Positions 34,384 through 44,219 of a stretch of DNA of 64,000 nucleotides are shown piece by piece. How positions within the stretch are numbered: position 1 is the stretch's first letter; every line of letters begins with the position of its first letter. This stretch comes from JAIBBG01 sp043748015 (lineage in GTDB: Bacteria; Bacteroidota; Bacteroidia; Flavobacteriales_D; Sanyastnellaceae). A program made the translations under genes and the position numbers. The stretch spans positions 1 to 64,000 of the forward strand of contig JAYTOA010000169.1 in NCBI GenBank assembly GCA_043748015.1, written 5' to 3'. A model generated the notes under the pieces. The model was given only the letters and a program-made list of their open reading frames with translations, was not told where the DNA came from and did not search any database.

Positions 34384-35610
34384 ATGAAAGAAATCAATTG
34401 CTCGTTCTGCGGAAGAAAGAAAAGCGAAGTCTCGATATTGATAGCGGGCATCAGCGGTCATATCTGCGACGATTGTGCGTCACAAGCTCACCAGATTGTC
34501 AGTGAAGAAGCCAAGGGATCCAATTCTGAGGTCAAGACAGATCTGCAGTTTCAAATGCAAAAGCCTGCAGAAATAAAGAAATTCCTGGATGAATACGTCA
34601 TTGGTCAGGATGAGGCGAAGAAATTTCTGAGCGTTGCTGTATACAATCATTATAAGAGAATAACCCAGTACACTCGCAAGGATGTGGATGGCGTGGAAAT
34701 AGAAAAATCCAATGTGATTCTGTTGGGTGAAACAGGAACAGGTAAAACGCTTTTGGCAAAAACCATTGCTAAAATGCTGAAAGTTCCTTTCGCGATTGCC
34801 GATGCTACAGTACTCACCGAAGCCGGATATGTTGGTGAAGATGTTGAAAGCATTCTATCGCGCTTACTTCAGGATGCTGATTTCGATGTGGCCAAAGCAG
34901 AAAGAGGGATCATCTTTATTGATGAGATTGATAAAATAGCGCGCAAAAGTGATAACCCAAGCATCACCAGAGACGTGAGCGGTGAAGGTGTTCAACAGGC
35001 ATTGCTCAAATTGCTCGAAGGTTCTGTGGTGAGTGTTCCTCCGCAAGGTGGAAGAAAACATCCTGAACAAAAACTCATTCAGGTCAACACAAAAAATATT
35101 CTTTTCGTTTGCGGCGGAGCGTTCGACGGTATCGACAGACTTATCGACAGACGAATAAATACTTCTGCCATTGGCTACAACAGCAGCGCTCATAAATTCA
35201 GCATGGGCAATCTCCTACAGTATATCACTCCGCTTGATTTAAAAAAATTCGGATTGATACCTGAATTGATCGGGCGTTTTCCGGTGATCACCTACCTGGA
35301 TCCATTGGATGAAGAAGCTTTACGCAGAATTGTTACGGAACCGAAAAACGCACTCATCAAACAGTATGTGAAACTTTTTGAACTCGATGGTGTAAAGTTG
35401 ACCTTCGATAAAAAAGTACTCGACTTCATCGTTGAGAAAGCGATGGAATACAAACTGGGTGCGCGAGGCTTGAGATCCATTTGTGAAGCCGTTATGACAG
35501 ATGCCATGTTTGAATTGCCTTCTCAAAACGAAAAGGAATTCAAAGTCACGCTTCAATATGCGAAGGAGAAATTTTCAAGAAGTAAGCTGAGTCAATTGAA
35601 AGTGGCATAA
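34384..35610 (+). CDS. clpX: ATP-dependent Clp protease ATP-binding subunit ClpX
   Basis: 408 aa. The N-terminal zinc-binding domain has CSFCGRKK and CDDC. An AAA+ module follows with LGETGTGKTLLAKTIA (Walker A), FIDEIDKIARK (Walker B), the GYVGEDVE pore loop region, and a GARGLRSICEA sensor 2. ClpX unfolds substrates for ClpP. The clpP gene, usually next to clpX, is not in the window. The promoter position favours the ATG at 34384 over the upstream GTG at 34357. Confidence 0.96.
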   Translation: MKEINCSFCGRKKSEVSILIAGISGHICDDCASQAHQIVSEEAKGSNSEVKTDLQFQMQKPAEIKKFLDEYVIGQDEAKKFLSVAVYNHYKRITQYTRKDVDGVEIEKSNVILLGETGTGKTLLAKTIAKMLKVPFAIADATVLTEAGYVGEDVESILSRLLQDADFDVAKAERGIIFIDEIDKIARKSDNPSITRDVSGEGVQQALLKLLEGSVVSVPPQGGRKHPEQKLIQVNTKNILFVCGGAFDGIDRLIDRRINTSAIGYNSSAHKFSMGNLLQYITPLDLKKFGLIPELIGRFPVITYLDPLDEEALRRIVTEPKNALIKQYVKLFELDGVKLTFDKKVLDFIVEKAMEYKLGARGLRSICEAVMTDAMFELPSQNEKEFKVTLQYAKEKFSRSKLSQLKVA

Positions 35611-35698
35611 GCAACTTGAATATTTCACTTGGATTGAATGCCCTTCTGTATTTCGATAAGATTGTCAATAAAAGGCGTTTCGGTGTTTATAAACGTAG

Positions 35699-35748
35699 GT
35701 TTCACGGGCGCCTTCAACTGAAAAATCACAATACGTTTGTCGTGAAAC
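35699..35748 (+). other. Inverted repeat in the clpX-mutS gap
   Basis: GTTTCACG (35699-35706) and CGTGAAAC (35741-35748) are perfect complements enclosing 34 nt, followed by GATTTTTA. With the terminator at 35770 it makes the 230-bp clpX-mutS gap more structured than most gaps here. A small RNA or a regulated 3' UTR is possible; no protein-coding frame is convincing. Confidence 0.35.
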
Positions 35749-35769
35749 GATTTTTACATGATTGCGAAG

Positions 35770-35806
35770 CTGCCGTCCTCAGAAATGAAACGGCAGTTTT
35801 GCTTTT
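35770..35806 (+). terminator. Rho-independent terminator upstream of mutS
   Basis: CTGCCGT (35770-35776) pairs with ACGGCAG (35790-35796) and is followed by TTTTGCTTTT. It lies 160 bp after clpX and just before the mutS -7 box. Confidence 0.65.
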
Positions 35807-35810
35807 CTAA

Positions 35811-35818
35811 TACTTTTG
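35811..35818 (+). promoter_or_regulatory. -7 promoter box of mutS
   Basis: TACTTTTG is an exact TAnnTTTG match directly after the terminator's T-run, 23 bp before the mutS ATG. No clear -33 TTG lies at the right distance. Confidence 0.4.
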
Positions 35819-35840
35819 TTTCTAAATTGCAGGTAGATCT

Positions 35841-38495
35841 ATGAATAAATCCGGGGCTATGTCTGAAGAGAAGGAAAGAGTTGAAGTAGTTGAAACACCC
35901 TTGATGAAGCAATACAATACGATTAAGGCGAAATATCCTGACGCATTGCTTCTTTTCCGTGTTGGTGATTTTTACGAGACGTTTGGTGAAGACGCCATCA
36001 GGGCTTCTCACATCTTGGGCATTGTGCTTACCAAGAGAAAAAACGGCTCTGCAGCCTATGTGGAACTGGCAGGCTTTCCGCATCACTCATTGGATACTTA
36101 CTTGCCTAAACTGGTTAGAGCCGGCAATCGCGTGGCGATATGTGATCAACTGGAAGATCCCAAACTGACCAAGACAATTGTGAAACGCGGCGTTACTGAG
36201 CTGGTGACACCGGGTGTCTCCTACAACGATAAAACCATTGACACCAGAAGTAACAATTTTCTGGCAGCGGTAAGTATCCACAGTAAGAACAGTGGGGTTT
36301 CTTTTCTTGACATTTCCACAGGTGAATTTTTAACAGCACAAGGCTCACATGAGTACATCGATAAACTGCTTCAGAGTTTTCGTCCCAACGAAGTGCTTTA
36401 CCAAAAGCAATTTGAAAAAGAATTCAAAGAAATTTTCGGAGATAAATTTTACACTTTCCGTTTGGACGATTGGGTCTTCACAAAAGATTTCGGAACTGAA
36501 CTATTGCAAAAGCATTTTGAAACGAAAAGCCTGAAAGGATTCGGCATTGAAGATCTTGATTTGGGCGTTATTTCCGCAGGTGCCGTGCTGCACTACCTGG
36601 CGGAAACACAACACGATAAGGTTGATCATATTTCTCAGATTTCGCGTATTGAAGAAGATCAATTTGTGTGGCTCGATCGTTTTACTATTCGCAACCTGGA
36701 ATTGGTTTCGAGCACCAATGACAATGCGACTACTCTATTGCGGGTGATAGATCATACGGTGACACCGATGGGATCGCGCATGATGCGCCGCTGGTTGCTG
36801 CTGCCGCTGAAAGAAATTGTGCAGATCGAAAAACGTCATCAGGTGGTCCAGTATTTCGCATCGCGCATTGATGAATTGGAAAGGTTACAAGGTGAACTGA
36901 AGCAAATAGGCGATCTGGAAAGATTGATTTCAAAGGTTGCTGTTGGCCGTATTTCTCCAAGAGAAATGTTGCACATCAAAAAATCGCTTGACATCATTTC
37001 ACCCCTCAAAATTTTTCTTGAGCATTCGGGAAATGAACAAATGGCCGCCTTTGGAGCGCAGTTCAACGCATGCGTTCCGATACGCGATCGCATAGCGCAT
37101 GAGTTACATCCCGACGCACCGATTGCGCTGAACAAAGGACAAGTAATCGCTGATGGTGTAAATGATGAATTGGACGAATTGCGTTTGCTCAGTTTACATG
37201 GCAAAGATTATCTTCAAAAAGTACAGGAAAGAGAAAGTGAAAGAACAAGTATTCCATCTTTGAAAATTTCCTTCAACAATGTTTTCGGATATTATCTTGA
37301 AGTAAGAAATACACACAAAGACAAAGTGCCAGCGGAGTGGATAAGAAAACAAACGCTCACACATGCTGAACGATACATCACTGAAGAACTCAAAATCTAC
37401 GAACAGAAAATTCTCGGTGCAGAAGAAAAAATTACATCGATAGAATTGCGTTTGTTCAATGCGCTCACTCTTGCCGTTGCGGATTTCACAGCGGCTATAC
37501 AATTGAATGCCCAAATCATCGCACAGCTAGATGTGTTGATGAGCCTAGCCAAAGTGGCCATCAAGAACAATTACGTGAAGCCTTCAGTAAATGACAGCAC
37601 AGTGATCAAAATTCTTGAAGGCCGTCATCCGGTTATTGAACAATCATTACAGCATGGCGAGGAGTATGTAAGCAACGATATATATCTCGACAACGATCAA
37701 CAACAGGTGATGATGATCACCGGTCCGAATATGTCAGGAAAAAGCGCTGTCCTGCGGCAAACGGCCCTCATAGTTTTGATGGCTCAGATGGGTGGATTTG
37801 TTCCCGCGAAAGCCGCAGACATTGGCATCATTGATAAGATTTTCACACGTGTAGGTGCAAGCGATAACATCAGCAGTGGTGAATCTACTTTCATGGTGGA
37901 GATGAATGAAACTGCGAGCATTCTCAACAATCTTTCTGATCGCAGTCTTGTGCTTCTTGATGAAATCGGACGAGGTACTTCTACTTATGACGGTGTGAGT
38001 ATCGCGTGGTCCATCGCAGAATACATTCATGAAAACACGAAAGCAAAAGCGAAGACATTGTTTGCCACGCACTATCATGAATTGAACGAAATGACGTCGT
38101 CATTCCCGCGTATCAAAAACTATAACGTGAGCGTGAAAGAAGTTGGCAACAAAGTTATTTTTCTACGAAAACTTTCTCCCGGCGGGAGCAATCACAGCTT
38201 TGGAATACATGTAGCGCGCATGGCAGGTATGCCGGTGAAAGTGGTGGAGCGCGCCAAAGACATTCTACAACATCTTGAAAAATCACACACACGAGAAGGA
38301 CTTACTTCTCAATCTAATGCAGATGTAGCCAAAGCCGCAAGAGAAAGTACCGCAAGTCAACTCAGCTTTTTCCAATTGGATGATCCGTCACTTGCTCAAA
38401 TCCGAGAAGAAATTTTGAATCTCGACCTCAACACCATTACTCCTATCGAAGCATTGATGAAACTCAATGAGATAAGGAAGATTGTTGGTGGCTGA
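35841..38495 (+). CDS. mutS: DNA mismatch repair protein MutS
   Basis: 884 aa; an internal ATG (35859) is an alternative start. The mismatch-recognition domain I carries the Phe-x-Glu motif in LLFRVGDFYETFGEDA (the wedge FYE). The ABC ATPase has MITGPNMSGKSAVLRQTALI (Walker A), SSGESTFMVEM (signature-like) and LVLLDEIGRGTSTYDG (Walker B), and a helix-turn-helix end (SFGIHVARMAGMP). It recognises mismatches and recruits MutL. Its 3' end overlaps the convergent GT87 gene by 32 bp. Confidence 0.97.
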   Translation: MNKSGAMSEEKERVEVVETPLMKQYNTIKAKYPDALLLFRVGDFYETFGEDAIRASHILGIVLTKRKNGSAAYVELAGFPHHSLDTYLPKLVRAGNRVAICDQLEDPKLTKTIVKRGVTELVTPGVSYNDKTIDTRSNNFLAAVSIHSKNSGVSFLDISTGEFLTAQGSHEYIDKLLQSFRPNEVLYQKQFEKEFKEIFGDKFYTFRLDDWVFTKDFGTELLQKHFETKSLKGFGIEDLDLGVISAGAVLHYLAETQHDKVDHISQISRIEEDQFVWLDRFTIRNLELVSSTNDNATTLLRVIDHTVTPMGSRMMRRWLLLPLKEIVQIEKRHQVVQYFASRIDELERLQGELKQIGDLERLISKVAVGRISPREMLHIKKSLDIISPLKIFLEHSGNEQMAAFGAQFNACVPIRDRIAHELHPDAPIALNKGQVIADGVNDELDELRLLSLHGKDYLQKVQERESERTSIPSLKISFNNVFGYYLEVRNTHKDKVPAEWIRKQTLTHAERYITEELKIYEQKILGAEEKITSIELRLFNALTLAVADFTAAIQLNAQIIAQLDVLMSLAKVAIKNNYVKPSVNDSTVIKILEGRHPVIEQSLQHGEEYVSNDIYLDNDQQQVMMITGPNMSGKSAVLRQTALIVLMAQMGGFVPAKAADIGIIDKIFTRVGASDNISSGESTFMVEMNETASILNNLSDRSLVLLDEIGRGTSTYDGVSIAWSIAEYIHENTKAKAKTLFATHYHELNEMTSSFPRIKNYNVSVKEVGNKVIFLRKLSPGGSNHSFGIHVARMAGMPVKVVERAKDILQHLEKSHTREGLTSQSNADVAKAARESTASQLSFFQLDDPSLAQIREEILNLDLNTITPIEALMKLNEIRKIVGG

Positions 38496-39675
38496 TTTGA
38501 GGAAAACTCTGTTGACCACGAAGATGGTTGACAATATCCACATTCATTTTTATCCATATGAGCACACATGGCAATGCCTTGATGGCATGTGTCTCGAAGA
38601 ATCCATGGCGTAGATATGCAGGAAATAAATCTGTTGCTGACAATTGCGTAAATACAAAACACAAAATTAGAAGTGCAGTATTTATCAAATTCTTTGGGCT
38701 GATCACATACCATGTAATTACACCAATCACCGCAATCACAAAAGAGGGCGACTCGGCCTTATGATTGAAGATGACTATCCAAACAAGAATGGAAGAAAGA
38801 AACAATAGCCGCGATTGCATGTCGCTGAATTTTTTCCAGAACATCAGTGGTGTACATAACACTGCAATTCCTGCAAGTTGAATGTAGATGTCGCCAAAAT
38901 CCAACGACAACCAAGAACGCATGATGGTCATGATGGACAATCCACCGCTACCCTCAAGATCATCATTCAATATTTCAAGCCACCGACTATACAAGAAGAT
39001 GAGTTGATCGGGCCTTATAACAAGCAATGGCAACAACAAAAAGATGATCGTCCAACACGCTGCATATAGAACCGCCCGCCAGAATCGCGGATAAAATGCG
39101 AACATGATCAACACTGCTGCACCAAGCAATTTGACGTATGCAACGAATACAATCAGTCCGACGGCAAGAAATAATTTTCGCTTTTCCATTAACGCAAATG
39201 CGCAAAGAATCAATCCTGTTACAAGGGCATTGCTCTGTTCATTCTGAATGGATGTAGCTATTTCCACCATTGAAAAAAGCAAAATGATTGCTTTTTGCTT
39301 TGAGTTGAGTAGTGGGATATTGTTCAATCCAACGATGACCAGAACAACATTGACAAGATTCCACAACAGCAATCCCGGCATCACCGGTAAGACGGCGAAA
39401 GGAAACATGAACAATGCAAATGTTGGTGTGTACTTGAAGACATCCCAGTATTCATATTTGAACTTCAGATAAATATCCTGGTAGTTCATCAGATGAACGA
39501 AAGACTGCCGAAAGATGAGATAGTTGTTGTAGCTCGTTAGATTCCTGCCGTCCTCGAGATGCGTTGTGAGATGCGCTTGAATGGTTGCGAACACCGCAAG
39601 CAGACAATAAACAACAATCATGATCATCCAGAATCTCTTCCGACTTTTCGACTCAACATCTGTAACGCTACTCAA
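38464..39675 (-). CDS. GT87-type integral membrane mannosyltransferase-like protein
   Basis: 403 aa with about nine to ten hydrophobic segments. Loop YLKFKYEYWDVFKYTPTFAL after the first segments resembles the DxxxYxYxPxF region of GT87/DUF2029 glycosyltransferases, which use polyprenyl-phosphate sugars in the membrane. The tail (QQSFPQISHQQSSLSH frame) is polar. It overlaps mutS tail-to-tail by 32 bp and sits 50 bp upstream of the O-acylation genes. A role in surface glycan assembly is inferred from this neighbourhood. Confidence 0.72.
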   Translation of the reverse strand: MSSVTDVESKSRKRFWMIMIVVYCLLAVFATIQAHLTTHLEDGRNLTSYNNYLIFRQSFVHLMNYQDIYLKFKYEYWDVFKYTPTFALFMFPFAVLPVMPGLLLWNLVNVVLVIVGLNNIPLLNSKQKAIILLFSMVEIATSIQNEQSNALVTGLILCAFALMEKRKLFLAVGLIVFVAYVKLLGAAVLIMFAFYPRFWRAVLYAACWTIIFLLLPLLVIRPDQLIFLYSRWLEILNDDLEGSGGLSIMTIMRSWLSLDFGDIYIQLAGIAVLCTPLMFWKKFSDMQSRLLFLSSILVWIVIFNHKAESPSFVIAVIGVITWYVISPKNLINTALLILCFVFTQLSATDLFPAYLRHGFFETHAIKALPCVLIWIKMNVDIVNHLRGQQSFPQISHQQSSLSH

Positions 39676-39725
39676 TGGTTGTGATTGTTATTCACGTGCA
39701 ATGTAATGAACTGCGCCATACCTTT

Positions 39726-40679
39726 TCAACGTTGAACATCTTGCAATAGACCAGAGACCCAACGAGCAACGCTGTCTGAACAGTCGAAAGCCGACTCACG
39801 ACCTATGTGATGACCGTCTTTGTATTGATACAATTCCTTCGCTCCATTCATATCGTTGTATGGAACATTCATTTTTTCGGCCGTACGTGCAATGACATCA
39901 GAAAACTCAGGAAGTATGTCCAATTCCACGTCGTAAATAGGTTGTGAAACAGGCAATCGCACCATGAAGACCTTTCCATGCTGCTGAAGAAACACTATCG
40001 TTTTCTCCAGATAATCAACACGCATTGGTGACAAGACATATTGTCCTACTGACTTGCGGTGATTGGAAATCTTACCCTTCGATCGCTTTGCGATACTCAA
40101 ACTATCCATTGTCACATCCACTTCGAGCCAGCCATCCGATTGCAGATCCATTTCATTGACCGTGAAATTGAAATGCTCCAGAAACATATGGCCCCAGCCA
40201 TTGGTGTAATTGTGCAATAGGTATTCGTAATTCGGTGTGACGTTGGTGAAATGCGTATTGTACAACGCACCTTTTAATTCAGGAAGCTTGGCTTTTCGTC
40301 CGGTTGAATCCGTGAGTGGAATACAAATGGAATAGGGTTCCACTGTCAGGATGAACAATCCATTCTTCACCTTCGGATTTAGTTTCTGTTCGATTTTGTT
40401 CAGATACACTTTTCCAAATGGACTTGTAAGAGATGTGAATGCAAAATTGTACATAGGTCCTTCGAAGCCATTTTCCTTAATCAGTTGATTAAACTGAGAT
40501 GGCACCATTCCCTGAGCTGCGCGCGAAGTTCCAATAATCATCGACTGCTGTGGTTGGCCGGTAAATCTTAAATAATATGCATCCGTTTTTCCTCCGGCGT
40601 AAAATCCGGCAATGATGTGCAGGATGAGTGCTAAACAAACGGCTATCGATATTTTGAAAAGGAATTTTTTCATCGCCAT
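39726..40679 (-). CDS. SGNH/AlgJ-like protein partnered with MBOAT acyltransferase
   Basis: 317 aa from the ATG at 40679, which overlaps the upstream MBOAT stop as TGATG; the longer frame to 40772 lies inside that gene. There is one N-terminal membrane anchor (FLFKISIAVCLALILHIIAG). SMIIGTSRAAQGMVPSQFN resembles the Ser block of SGNH hydrolase-like proteins, and YKDGHHIGRES near the end resembles the Asp-x-x-His block. Such proteins transfer acetyl groups to exported polysaccharide together with an MBOAT protein, as AlgJ/AlgX do with AlgI. The overlap supports this partnership; the target glycan is unknown. Confidence 0.7.
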   Translation of the reverse strand: MAMKKFLFKISIAVCLALILHIIAGFYAGGKTDAYYLRFTGQPQQSMIIGTSRAAQGMVPSQFNQLIKENGFEGPMYNFAFTSLTSPFGKVYLNKIEQKLNPKVKNGLFILTVEPYSICIPLTDSTGRKAKLPELKGALYNTHFTNVTPNYEYLLHNYTNGWGHMFLEHFNFTVNEMDLQSDGWLEVDVTMDSLSIAKRSKGKISNHRKSVGQYVLSPMRVDYLEKTIVFLQQHGKVFMVRLPVSQPIYDVELDILPEFSDVIARTAEKMNVPYNDMNGAKELYQYKDGHHIGRESAFDCSDSVARWVSGLLQDVQR

Positions 40680-42109
40680 CAGAATTGGAAATATATAAAC
40701 TGATTGGCGTTGTACACAGCATAAAAGAAAAGCCCTGCAAAGACCATTGCATATATCGAGCGTCTTTTCCATGGACTCAAAGCGCTAATTTCAAGTGGAT
40801 GTTGTTTTGCCCTTCCGAGCCATTCAACAATCATGAATGCAATGATGAACAGACCCAGAATCCAGTCGCGGTATGCCGGCATTGTCAATGCCGATGTGCT
40901 GAACATCTTCTTCAAAAATTCAATGGCCACATGCAGATTATCTGCACGGAAAAAAACCCATGCGACTGTTGCGAGAAAAAACGTGGTGGCCATACCAATG
41001 ATTTCACGAATGGAAGGTAATATTTTTCCCTCGGCAATCATTCCTGTATGCTTCCGGTGACGCTTGGACAAAAGCAACGGAAGAAAATAGAGCGCGTTTA
41101 GAAATCCCCAAATGACAAATGTCCAGTTGGCACCATGCCAGAATCCACTCACAAGAAAAATGATGAAGGTGTTTCTGATTACTTTGAAAGTACCGCCCTT
41201 GCTACCTCCCAGCGGCAAGTAGACATAATCTCTGAACCAGGTGGTAAGTGATATGTGCCATTTGCGCCAGAACTCTGCAATGTCACGCGAGAAATAAGGA
41301 TAGTTGAAATTCTGCATCAGATTGAATCCGAAAAGTTTGGCGATGCCGAGTGCCATGTTGGAATATCCGCTGAAATCGCAATAGATCTGGATTGAAAAAA
41401 GTGCTGCGCCAACCCACAATGTGCTACCGCTTTCACCTCCATAATATCTGAAAATCGTATCGACGAGAATTGCACAATTATCTGCAATCACAACTTTGGT
41501 AAACAGTCCCCAAAGAATCTGGCGCATGCCATCTGCGGCTTGTTCATAGTCGAAAATTTTCTTGCGGTGAAATTGTGGAAACAGATTCCTTGCCCGCTCA
41601 ATCGGCCCTGCCACGAGCTGAGGAAAAAACATCACATAAACGGAGTAGGTCAGAAAATCCTTCTCTGCCTTTTGTTCATTTTTATAAACGTCGATTACAT
41701 AACTCAGACTTTGAAAAGTGTGAAAAGAGAGACCAATAGGCAATGCAATCTGTAATGCAGTAATCGAATAATTCCAGCCAATGAGCTCGGCAATATGATT
41801 GGTATTATCGATAAAAAAATTGTAATACTTAAAGACGAAAAGTATCATGCACGTTGAAACAACACTGAGAATCAAAATCCATTTTCGCTTCTTACCTGTC
41901 GTTCGTTCCAACCAGATACCCGCAAAATAATCGATGATAATGGCGAGGAATAATACCAGAATATATTCCGGTATCAGGAACATATAAAAGATACAACTTG
42001 CAACAAGGAGGATCGCATTTTGCAAACGTGTTCTTCCTGCTGCAACGAACCAGAACAATGCAAAAACTATTGGGAGAAAAATGGCAAACTCCAGCGAGTT
42101 GAACAGCAT
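40679..42109 (-). CDS. MBOAT-family O-acyltransferase (AlgI-like)
   Basis: 476 aa, about ten to twelve membrane segments. Family landmarks are RDIAEFWRKWHISLTTWFRD, YVYLPLGGSKGG and the catalytic His in SGFWHGANWTFVIWG. Members pass acetyl groups across the membrane for O-acetylation of alginate-like or other surface polymers. It overlaps the SGNH-like gene by 1 nt. The gap to the accC stop is 46 bp, and accC lies upstream in the same orientation, but the two functions are not obviously linked. Confidence 0.92.
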   Translation of the reverse strand: MLFNSLEFAIFLPIVFALFWFVAAGRTRLQNAILLVASCIFYMFLIPEYILVLFLAIIIDYFAGIWLERTTGKKRKWILILSVVSTCMILFVFKYYNFFIDNTNHIAELIGWNYSITALQIALPIGLSFHTFQSLSYVIDVYKNEQKAEKDFLTYSVYVMFFPQLVAGPIERARNLFPQFHRKKIFDYEQAADGMRQILWGLFTKVVIADNCAILVDTIFRYYGGESGSTLWVGAALFSIQIYCDFSGYSNMALGIAKLFGFNLMQNFNYPYFSRDIAEFWRKWHISLTTWFRDYVYLPLGGSKGGTFKVIRNTFIIFLVSGFWHGANWTFVIWGFLNALYFLPLLLSKRHRKHTGMIAEGKILPSIREIIGMATTFFLATVAWVFFRADNLHVAIEFLKKMFSTSALTMPAYRDWILGLFIIAFMIVEWLGRAKQHPLEISALSPWKRRSIYAMVFAGLFFYAVYNANQFIYFQF

Positions 42110-42155
42110 GGCGTCGGTACTATGATTTTAAAGTTGATCCGGCCCGCATGAAATA

Positions 42156-43490
42156 TTACATTTCAAACGTTTCCATGAACTTGGTGGTGAAATCACCTTC
42201 TCTGAACTTTGGATCTTTCATCAATTTCTGATGAAATGGAATGGTAGTTTTGATTCCTTCTATGATATACTCATCCAATGCGCGTTGCATTTTAGTAATC
42301 GCTTCTTCTCGCGTTTGGGCAACGACAATCAATTTTGAAATCATAGAATCGTAATACGGCGGGATAACATAACCTGCGTATGCATGTGTGTCCAACCTTA
42401 CTCCATGTCCACCCGGAGAGTGGTAAGAAGTAATCCTTCCCGGAGATGGCGCGAAGTTTTTAAACGGGTCTTCAGCATTGATACGACATTGAATCGCATG
42501 CATCTTCGGATAATAATTTCTACCCGAAATTGGATCACCGGCCGCAAGCTTTATCTGCTCTTTTACAAGATCATAATTAATAACTTCCTCGGTGATAGTA
42601 TGTTCCACCTGAATACGCGTATTCATTTCCATGAAATAGAAATCGCGGTTTTTGTCAACCAGGAATTCTACTGTACCCACACCTTCATACTTCACGGCTT
42701 CAGCAGCTTTGATAGCAGCCTGCCCCATCTTCTCTCTCAATTCATCCGTCATGTATGGAGATGGCGTCTCCTCCACCAGCTTCTGATGACGACGCTGAAT
42801 AGAGCAATCGCGCTCACTTAAGTGACAAGCTTTTCCGTATTGGTCACCGGCAATCTGGATCTCTATGTGTCGCGGCTCTTCGACAAATTTCTCCATATAC
42901 ATGGCGTCATTGCCAAATGCTGCGAGAGCCTCGCGTCTTGTTTTTTCCCAGGCATCAGCAACATCTTCGTCGTTATTGCAAACGCGCATTCCCTTTCCAC
43001 CACCGCCTGCAGTGGCCTTCATCATAATGGGATATTTTATTTTATTCGCGATATCCAACGCTTCTTCAAGAGAAGAAAGCAACCCATCGCTTCCGGGAAT
43101 ACAAGGAACACCGGCATCCTTCATGGTTTGCTTGGCACTGGCCTTGTCGCCCATGGCATCAATCATCTCAGGTGATGCACCGATGAATTTGATACCGTTC
43201 TCTTTGCACACCTTAGAAAAAGTTGCGTTCTCAGAGAGAAATCCATATCCCGGATGAATAGCATCCGCATTCGTAATTTCCGCGGCGGCAATAATGCTTG
43301 GAATCTTTAGATATGAATCTTTGCTCGCCGGAGGTCCGATGCAAACTGCTTCATCCGCAAATCGAACGTGCAAACTTTCGGCGTCTGCAGTTGAGTATAC
43401 AGCTACCGTCGCTATTCCCATTTCCTTACAGGTGCGAATCACGCGGAGTGCGATCTCGCCTCTGTTGGCTATAAGTATCTTGTTGAACAT
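42156..43490 (-). CDS. accC: Acetyl-CoA carboxylase, biotin carboxylase subunit
   Basis: 444 aa from the ATG at 43490 (MFNKILIANRGEIALRVIR); the 29 extra upstream codons do not resemble the family. The ATP-grasp fold has KATAGGGGKGMRV (glycine loop), EKFVEEPRHIEIQI, SERDCSIQRRHQKL and FLFMEMNTRIQVEHTITE-type sequence as FYFMEMNTRIQVEHTI. It carboxylates biotin on AccB in the first step of fatty-acid synthesis. It is the last gene of the DUF177-rpmF-fabH-accB-accC set, 134 bp after accB. Confidence 0.96.
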   Translation of the reverse strand: MFNKILIANRGEIALRVIRTCKEMGIATVAVYSTADAESLHVRFADEAVCIGPPASKDSYLKIPSIIAAAEITNADAIHPGYGFLSENATFSKVCKENGIKFIGASPEMIDAMGDKASAKQTMKDAGVPCIPGSDGLLSSLEEALDIANKIKYPIMMKATAGGGGKGMRVCNNDEDVADAWEKTRREALAAFGNDAMYMEKFVEEPRHIEIQIAGDQYGKACHLSERDCSIQRRHQKLVEETPSPYMTDELREKMGQAAIKAAEAVKYEGVGTVEFLVDKNRDFYFMEMNTRIQVEHTITEEVINYDLVKEQIKLAAGDPISGRNYYPKMHAIQCRINAEDPFKNFAPSPGRITSYHSPGGHGVRLDTHAYAGYVIPPYYDSMISKLIVVAQTREEAITKMQRALDEYIIEGIKTTIPFHQKLMKDPKFREGDFTTKFMETFEM

Positions 43491-43624
43491 GTTTCTATTC
43501 GGTTTTGATGATTTGGTCGTTGAAGAATTTCTGTTGTCTGTAATTGTAACCTCACTGTCCCGACAAAATCGAGTCATTCATGAGAGTAAAATCACAAGAG
43601 AGACAGTTGCTATATCACCAGCAT

Positions 43625-44095
43625 TTACGCCGGTTCAACAAGGAATAATGGCTGATCGTATTCGATAGGCGAACTATCGTTCACCAACACCTTCACGATT
43701 CTGCCGCTCACCTCGGATTCAATTTCATTGAATAGCTTCATCGCTTCAATGACACATACTGTATCACCTTGTTTCACCATGGAGCCCACCTCAATAAAAG
43801 CTGGTTTATCAGGCGAAGCAGAGCGATAGAAAGTGCCAATCATCGGTGATTTTATCTCGATGGTATTGCCAGCTACTTCTTCCACCTTTGGAGGAGCAGC
43901 AGCTACAGCTGCAGGCGCAGCAGCAACTTGTACCGGAGCAGCAGCAGGAGCTGCAACATGAATGATCTCCTGTACTTTACCCTTCATCTCTTGCGATTTG
44001 ATAGTTATTTTAAAATCCTTTTGCTCGATAGATACCTCGCTAACTCCGCTTTTGGAAACGAATTTGATAAGGTCTTGAATTTGTGTAAGATTCAT
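43625..44095 (-). CDS. accB: Acetyl-CoA carboxylase, biotin carboxyl carrier protein
   Basis: 156 aa from the ATG at 44095 (MNLTQIQDLIKFVSKSG). The frame extends 29 codons further, but the N-terminus from 44095 is typical of BCCP. After a helical domain comes an Ala/Pro-rich linker (AAPAAAPVQVAAAPAAVAAA), then the biotinyl domain with EAMKLFNE, where Lys is the biotin site. It carries CO2 between AccC and the transcarboxylase. Between fabH and accB is a 124-bp gap without a recognised signal. Confidence 0.95.
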   Translation of the reverse strand: MNLTQIQDLIKFVSKSGVSEVSIEQKDFKITIKSQEMKGKVQEIIHVAAPAAAPVQVAAAPAAVAAAPPKVEEVAGNTIEIKSPMIGTFYRSASPDKPAFIEVGSMVKQGDTVCVIEAMKLFNEIESEVSGRIVKVLVNDSSPIEYDQPLFLVEPA

Positions 44096-44219
44096 ATCGT
44101 TATTTTCATTAAGTAATTCAGCTCTGTCCTGTTTGGTTGCAGTGTCATTTGCTGTATTCTGAGTTTTAGTCGGCTTGGCCAAATGTATAAGATTTAATTA
44201 TGGTTGATTCTAAACATGA

